Source: an uncultured Burkholderiales bacterium (GTDB lineage: Bacteria; Pseudomonadota; Gammaproteobacteria; Burkholderiales; Burkholderiaceae_E). From it: a stretch of DNA of 11,146 nt. Under the pieces are notes generated by a model. It was not told the origin of the DNA, did no database searches, and was given only the letters and a program-made list of their open reading frames with translations. A program made the translations under genes and the position numbers. Of the stretch, positions 8,357 to 11,146 are shown one piece after another (position 1 is the stretch's first letter; every line of letters begins with the position of its first letter). The stretch lies in assembly GCA_903923345.1 (NCBI GenBank), contig CAIXXI010000093.1, positions 1-11,146 on the forward strand. The letters are read 5' to 3'.

Positions 8357-8956
8357 ATGGGCGCGCCCGCCGCACTCGATGCCCTGGTGGCCGCACTCAA
8401 GCGCCTGCCGGGGGTCGGTCCGCGCACGGCGCAACGCTATGCCTATCACCTGCTGCAGCACGACCGCGACGCGGCCGAGTCGATTGCTTCAGCCCTGATT
8501 GACGCGACCGCCCGCGTGCTGCACTGCACGCGCTGCAACACCTTCACCGAGACCGAGCTGTGCGAGACCTGCGCCTCGCCCCGCCGCGATCCGGCCTTGC
8601 TGTGCGTGGTCGAGACCCCGGCTGATCAGCTGACCGTGGAACAGACCCTGAGCTTCGAGGGCCTGTATTTCGTGCTGATGGGCCGGCTGTCGCCACTGGA
8701 TGGCATCGGGCCCGGCGAGATTCATTTCGATCGCCTGCTTGAACGCGCCACCGATGGCCTGGTCAGTGAAGTGGTGCTCGCAACAAATTTCACGCAGGAA
8801 GGCGAGGCCACCGCTCACTACATCGGCGAGATGCTGCGGGCCCGCGGCCTGCGGGTGTCACGGCTGGCTCGCGGTGTGCCGGTCGGTGGCGAACTCGAAT
8901 ACGTCGATGCCGCCACCGTGGCACAAGCAATGCGCGACCGTCGTCGCGTCGACTGA
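8357..8956 (+). CDS. recR: Recombination mediator protein RecR
   Basis: This 199-residue protein is RecR, which with RecO (and RecF) loads RecA on SSB-coated single-stranded DNA during gap repair. The helix-hairpin-helix segment LPGVGPRTAQR covers 17-27. The zinc finger is C57-x2-C60-x8-C69-x2-C72. The Toprim domain starts near LLCVVETPADQL (81-91) and includes the GLYFVLMGRLSPLDGIGP segment and ATNFTQEGEATAHYI. The C-terminal RLARGVPVGGELEYVDAATVAQA is typical of the family. Length matches the usual 198-200 residues. It lies 11 nt after ybaB and its product acts in repair alongside the AddAB-like enzyme encoded upstream, though in a different branch. All expected residues are present. Confidence 0.97.
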   Translation: MGAPAALDALVAALKRLPGVGPRTAQRYAYHLLQHDRDAAESIASALIDATARVLHCTRCNTFTETELCETCASPRRDPALLCVVETPADQLTVEQTLSFEGLYFVLMGRLSPLDGIGPGEIHFDRLLERATDGLVSEVVLATNFTQEGEATAHYIGEMLRARGLRVSRLARGVPVGGELEYVDAATVAQAMRDRRRVD

Positions 8957-8975
8957 CCCAAGCTCAAGGACTCTC

Positions 8976-9353
8976 ATGAAACTGACCCTGGCGTACTGGA
9001 TTCTGTTTGCAGCCTTTTTTCTGCCGGTGATCTGTGCCGGCATCGCCAAGGCCGGGCGGCGCGATTACAACAACGCCACGCCGCGCGACTGGGAAGGCCG
9101 GCTCGAGGGCTTCCGGGCCCGTGCAGTGGCGGCGATGAACAACACCTACGAGGCGCTGCCCTTCTTCGCGGCTGCGGTCATCATCGCCCACCAGCTGGCC
9201 GCACCGCAGGCCCGCCTGGATCTGCTGGCGTCGATCTGGCTTGCGCTGCGTCTGCTCTACGTCGGCGCCTATGTCGGCAACCTCGCGGCAGTGCGATCAC
9301 TGATCTGGATGGCCTCGGTTGCCGTCATCATCTGGATTTTCCTGCTGGCCTGA
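8976..9353 (+). CDS. MAPEG family integral membrane protein
   Basis: This 125-residue membrane protein resembles the MAPEG family (membrane-associated proteins in eicosanoid and glutathione metabolism). Four hydrophobic helices are visible at about 4-24, 58-76, 82-104 and 108-125. The family signature lies in RARAVAAMNNTYEALPFFAAAVI (47-69), with Arg, Asn55/Asn56, Glu59 and Pro62 as the conserved polar and proline positions. AAGGA (8966-8970) lies 5 nt before the ATG at 8976, fixing the start; longer upstream starts would run inside recR. It follows recR by 19 nt and precedes the DUF4230-like gene by 14 nt, so it is probably cotranscribed. Bacterial MAPEG proteins of this short type are mostly uncharacterised; whether it binds glutathione is unknown. 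Confidence 0.88.
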   Translation: MKLTLAYWILFAAFFLPVICAGIAKAGRRDYNNATPRDWEGRLEGFRARAVAAMNNTYEALPFFAAAVIIAHQLAAPQARLDLLASIWLALRLLYVGAYVGNLAAVRSLIWMASVAVIIWIFLLA

Positions 9354-9367
9354 TTCGGAAGCCCTCG

Positions 9368-10222
9368 ATGGAACTCTCCCACGCACTTGGATTGCTCGCC
9401 TTCATGCTGATCGGGTTCGGCGGCGGTTGGCTGTTGCGTGCATTCAGGCGCCCGCCGCCACCGCCCGCCCCGCGCGAAGTCATGATCCGGGGTTCGATCG
9501 ACGAGCTGCGCGCGATCGGCGAGCTGTCGGTCTTCAAGGCGGTCAGCAAGGACCTGATCACCCACAGCGACCACACCTTCGGAGAGTTCGGTCGCAAGTA
9601 CCTGTCCTGGGCGTTCACCCGCAAGAAGCTCGCGATGGTCTTCGAGTTCGAGATGGATTTTCGCTACGACCTGCGCAGCGAACTGTTTCGCGTCGAAGCG
9701 GTTCAGCCGCTCACCGATGTGGGCGAGCGGGCCGGCAACGCCCAGCCGGTGCCGACCGCCGTGGTTCACATGCCGCCCTGTCGGGTCGATGTCTCGGTCA
9801 AGGACCTCGCCTTCTACGATGAGCAGCGCGCCAGGCTGCTGCCCTGGCTGCTGCCCGACCTGGTCCAGGGCTTCTTCGATGGTCGGTTCTCCGAAGAAGA
9901 CAAGAACAACCTGATCGCCGCAGCCCGGGCGCATGCCATGGCCCAGGCCCAGGGCCTGGCCGAGCGCTACCGCGCCCAGGTCGAGCAGTCCGCGTATTCC
10001 ACCCTGCACATGCTGGTGCGCCCGCTGGGATATCCCGATGTCCAGGTCCGATTCGCCTCCAGTCAGGAGCTCTCGACCGACCTTTCCACCCAGTTGCTCG
10101 AGCCGGCTTCCGGCCTGATCCCGACGCCCGGCAGCCCGATCCCCAATGACCCTGCAGCGCTTGCAGCGCAGTCGGGTGCACCGGCCGACCCGATCCGACC
10201 CTGGACGCAGCCGCCGCACTGA
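9368..10222 (+). CDS. DUF4230-like single-pass membrane protein
   Basis: This 284-residue protein has one N-terminal membrane segment (about 5-23, rich in Leu and Gly) followed by RAFRRPPPPPAPR, a basic and proline-rich hinge. The rest is soluble. It contains a segment reading GSIDELRAIGELSVFKAV (42-59), a strand-rich middle, then VVHMPPCRVDVSVKD and a long helix-rich part (FSEEDKNNLIAAARAHAMAQAQGLAERY). Near the end is STLHMLVRPLGYPDVQV. This layout (membrane anchor, 'geL' segment, LP/MP strand, Ala-rich helix, L-PLG strand) is that of DUF4230 proteins. I match it from memory and do not know its function. The tail after about residue 240 is Pro/Ala-rich and probably disordered. GGAAG (9357-9361) lies 6 nt before the ATG. 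It is the last gene of the apparent dnaX operon. No terminator hairpin with a U-run is seen after it. Confidence 0.7.
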   Translation: MELSHALGLLAFMLIGFGGGWLLRAFRRPPPPPAPREVMIRGSIDELRAIGELSVFKAVSKDLITHSDHTFGEFGRKYLSWAFTRKKLAMVFEFEMDFRYDLRSELFRVEAVQPLTDVGERAGNAQPVPTAVVHMPPCRVDVSVKDLAFYDEQRARLLPWLLPDLVQGFFDGRFSEEDKNNLIAAARAHAMAQAQGLAERYRAQVEQSAYSTLHMLVRPLGYPDVQVRFASSQELSTDLSTQLLEPASGLIPTPGSPIPNDPAALAAQSGAPADPIRPWTQPPH

Positions 10223-10231
10223 TCGCGGCTG

Positions 10232-10240
10232 TGTTAAAAT
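10232..10240 (+). promoter_or_regulatory. Probable extended -10 promoter of carA
   Basis: TGTTAAAAT reads as an extended -10 (TGn plus TAAAAT, 10235-10240), standing out as AT-rich in GC-rich DNA. No -35 match is seen 17 nt upstream. The predicted start is near 10246-10248, giving a leader of about 160 nt before carA. Overlap with the AT-rich ATTCA (10239-10243) could allow operator control, but this is conjecture. Confidence 0.5.
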
Positions 10241-10260
10241 TCAAAGGTTTACCCGCCTTT

Positions 10261-10311
10261 GCTGCGCTGCATGAAAACGGGTGCGTGGGTTTCGTCCGCG
10301 CCCGGCGCAGT
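10261..10311 (+). promoter_or_regulatory. Structured carA leader RNA (bulged stem)
   Basis: An outer stem pairs CTGCGC (10262-10267) with GCGCAG (10305-10310), plus a G-U pair at 10261/10311. An inner stem pairs CGGGTGCG (10278-10285) with CGCGCCCG (10297-10304), eight pairs including one U-G, around an 11-nt loop. The two stack on the 3' side with no unpaired base, leaving a 10-nt bulge TGCATGAAAA on the 5' side. ACCCG at 10251-10255 could pair with CGGGT (10278-10282) instead and open the inner stem, so two exclusive folds exist. I do not recognise a named riboswitch class. Confidence 0.45.
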
Positions 10312-10360
10312 CAGCCGTCGTCATACCCTCTCGTCGCCGCGTCCTGCAGCGGCGGGCTGA
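10271..10360 (+). CDS. Possible 29-residue upstream ORF in the carA leader
   Basis: An ATG in the bulge of the leader stem opens a frame of 29 codons (starting MKTGAWVSSAPGAV, ending PRPAAAG) that stops at TGA 10358-10360, 46 nt before the carA TTG. No Shine-Dalgarno precedes it. The peptide has four Arg (two adjacent) and several Pro. It could be a leader peptide affecting the hairpins, or simply a chance frame in GC-rich DNA. Confidence 0.2.
   Translation: MKTGAWVSSAPGAVSRRHTLSSPRPAAAG
10334..10355 (+). other. Second hairpin in the carA leader
   Basis: CGCCGC (10335-10340) pairs with GCGGCG (10349-10354), with a U-G pair added at 10334/10355, around loop GTCCTGCA. The loop TCCTG (10342-10346) is complementary to CAGGA (10395-10399), which overlaps the carA Shine-Dalgarno, so it could mask the ribosome site. 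It has no U-run and is not an intrinsic terminator. Confidence 0.35.
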
Positions 10361-10395
10361 GTGCGGCCACGGCCTGACGGCGGACCGCCCGACCC

Positions 10396-10400
10396 AGGAG
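10396..10400 (+). promoter_or_regulatory. Shine-Dalgarno that decides the carA TTG start
   Basis: AGGAG sits 6 nt before TTG at 10407, the best ribosome site near the carA N-terminus. No in-frame ATG occurs before the conserved ADGTVFRG segment, so TTG is taken as the start. Confidence 0.75.
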
Positions 10401-10406
10401 TCCTGC

Positions 10407-11146
10407 TTGCTGCCCTTACTTCCACCCGCCATCCTCGTTCTCGCCGATGGCACGGTCTTTCGCGGCCATTCAATTGGCGCGCCCGGTCAAACCATCGGTG
10501 AAGTGGTGTTCAACACCGCCATCACCGGTTACCAGGAAATTCTCACCGACCCAAGCTACTGTCGCCAGATCGTCACGCTGACCTACCCGCACATCGGCAA
10601 CTATGGCGTGAACCCCGAAGATGAAGAGGCATCGCGCATTCACGCTGCGGGTCTGATCATCAAGGACCTCCCGCTTCGCGCCTCGAACTTCCGCAGCACC
10701 GGCACGCTGTCGGATTACCTCACTGACAGCGGGGTGCAGGGCATCGCCGGCATCGACACCCGCCGCCTGACCCGCATCCTGCGCGAAACAGGCGCGCAGT
10801 CGGGTTGCCTGCTGGCCGGATCGCAGTATGGGCAGCCGCTCGACGAAGCCGCCGCCCTGATGGCTGCTCGCGGTTTTGCCGGTCTGGCCGGCATGGACCT
10901 GGCCAAGGTGGTGAGTGTGGACACGCCCTACACCTGGCATGAAGGCACCTGGCATCTGGTGGGTGGTCATGCCCAGAATGCTGCGGCCGCGGCGCCGAGG
11001 CGCTATCGGGTGGTGGCCTTTGATTTCGGCGTCAAGCGCAACATCCTGCGCATGCTGGCCGATCGGGGCTGCGAACTCACCGTGGTGCCGGCGCAAACAT
11101 CAGCCGCCGAGGTCAAGGCGATGAAGCCCGATGGGGTGTTCCTGTC
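10407..11146 (+). CDS. carA: Carbamoyl phosphate synthase small subunit (3' partial)
   Basis: The first 246 codons of CarA are present and the window ends inside the gene. CarA is the glutaminase subunit that passes ammonia to CarB for carbamoyl phosphate, feeding arginine and pyrimidine synthesis. The N-terminal domain is very well conserved: ADGTVFRG (13-20), GEVVFNTAITGYQEILTDPSY (31-51), QIVTLTYPHIGNYG, DLPLRASNFR, IAGIDTRRLTRILRE, GLAGMDLAKVV. The glutaminase domain begins at RYRVVAFDFGVKRNILRMLADRGC and VVPAQTS. The catalytic Cys and His lie past the window end. TTG is the start, preceded by AGGAG at 6 nt, and the Leu/Pro-rich lead LLPLLPPAIL is like that of betaproteobacterial CarA. 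It has its own promoter region and a structured leader, separate from the upstream operon. carB is expected downstream. Confidence 0.96.
   Translation, partial: MLPLLPPAILVLADGTVFRGHSIGAPGQTIGEVVFNTAITGYQEILTDPSYCRQIVTLTYPHIGNYGVNPEDEEASRIHAAGLIIKDLPLRASNFRSTGTLSDYLTDSGVQGIAGIDTRRLTRILRETGAQSGCLLAGSQYGQPLDEAAALMAARGFAGLAGMDLAKVVSVDTPYTWHEGTWHLVGGHAQNAAAAAPRRYRVVAFDFGVKRNILRMLADRGCELTVVPAQTSAAEVKAMKPDGVFL

Noticed and set aside
10242..10261. CAAAGG/CCTTTG inverted repeat as a terminator of the upstream operon
   Set aside because: The stem has only six weak pairs and no U-run, and it overlaps the predicted carA start site.
1..11146. Mobile element, CRISPR array, defence island or other accessory system
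   Set aside because: I found no spaced repeats, integrase, transposase, toxin-antitoxin pair or composition break; the content is conserved housekeeping genes.

Overview
The window looks like the chromosome of a GC-rich proteobacterium. A betaproteobacterium, perhaps Burkholderiales, fits best. The reasons are the N-terminal form of CarA (a leucine/proline-rich lead before the Ala-Asp-Gly-Thr stretch), the ffs-dnaX-ybaB-recR order, the MAPEG protein type, and the presence of a long AddB-like nuclease next to an AddA-like helicase. This placement comes from remembered family traits, not from a search. All genes are on the + strand, packed tightly, and the window cuts the first gene at its 5' end and the last at its 3' end.

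Region 1 (1-6104) encodes a two-subunit double-strand-break repair enzyme. An AddB-like protein has an inactive-helicase-type body, a PD-(D/E)XK nuclease and an iron-sulfur cysteine pattern. An AddA-like UvrD helicase-nuclease follows, and the two genes overlap by ATGA. Region 2 (6102-6297) holds the small SRP RNA gene ffs. The extended -10 element of its promoter starts on the stop codon of the addA-like gene. A short leader with a GC-rich hairpin then leads into dnaX.

Region 3 (6298-10222) is a likely operon: dnaX (tau subunit of DNA polymerase III), ybaB/ebfC (nucleoid-associated protein), recR (RecFOR recombination mediator), a four-helix MAPEG membrane protein, and a single-pass membrane protein resembling DUF4230. 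Gaps are 19 nt or less and one junction is an ATGA overlap. Region 4 (10223-11146) is a 184-nt non-coding leader followed by the first 246 codons of carA, which starts with TTG behind a good AGGAG. The leader has an extended -10 promoter, a stable two-part stem with an AUG in its bulge, and a possible 29-codon upstream ORF.

Most of the window is conserved housekeeping DNA: end resection (AddAB-like), recombination loading (RecR), replication (tau), protein targeting (SRP RNA) and carbamoyl phosphate synthesis (CarA). I saw no mobile element, CRISPR array, tRNA or phage gene. The least explained parts are the carA leader RNA, the DUF4230-like/MAPEG pair at the end of the recR operon, and the ffs promoter placement. 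No stretch longer than 300 bases lacks a gene.
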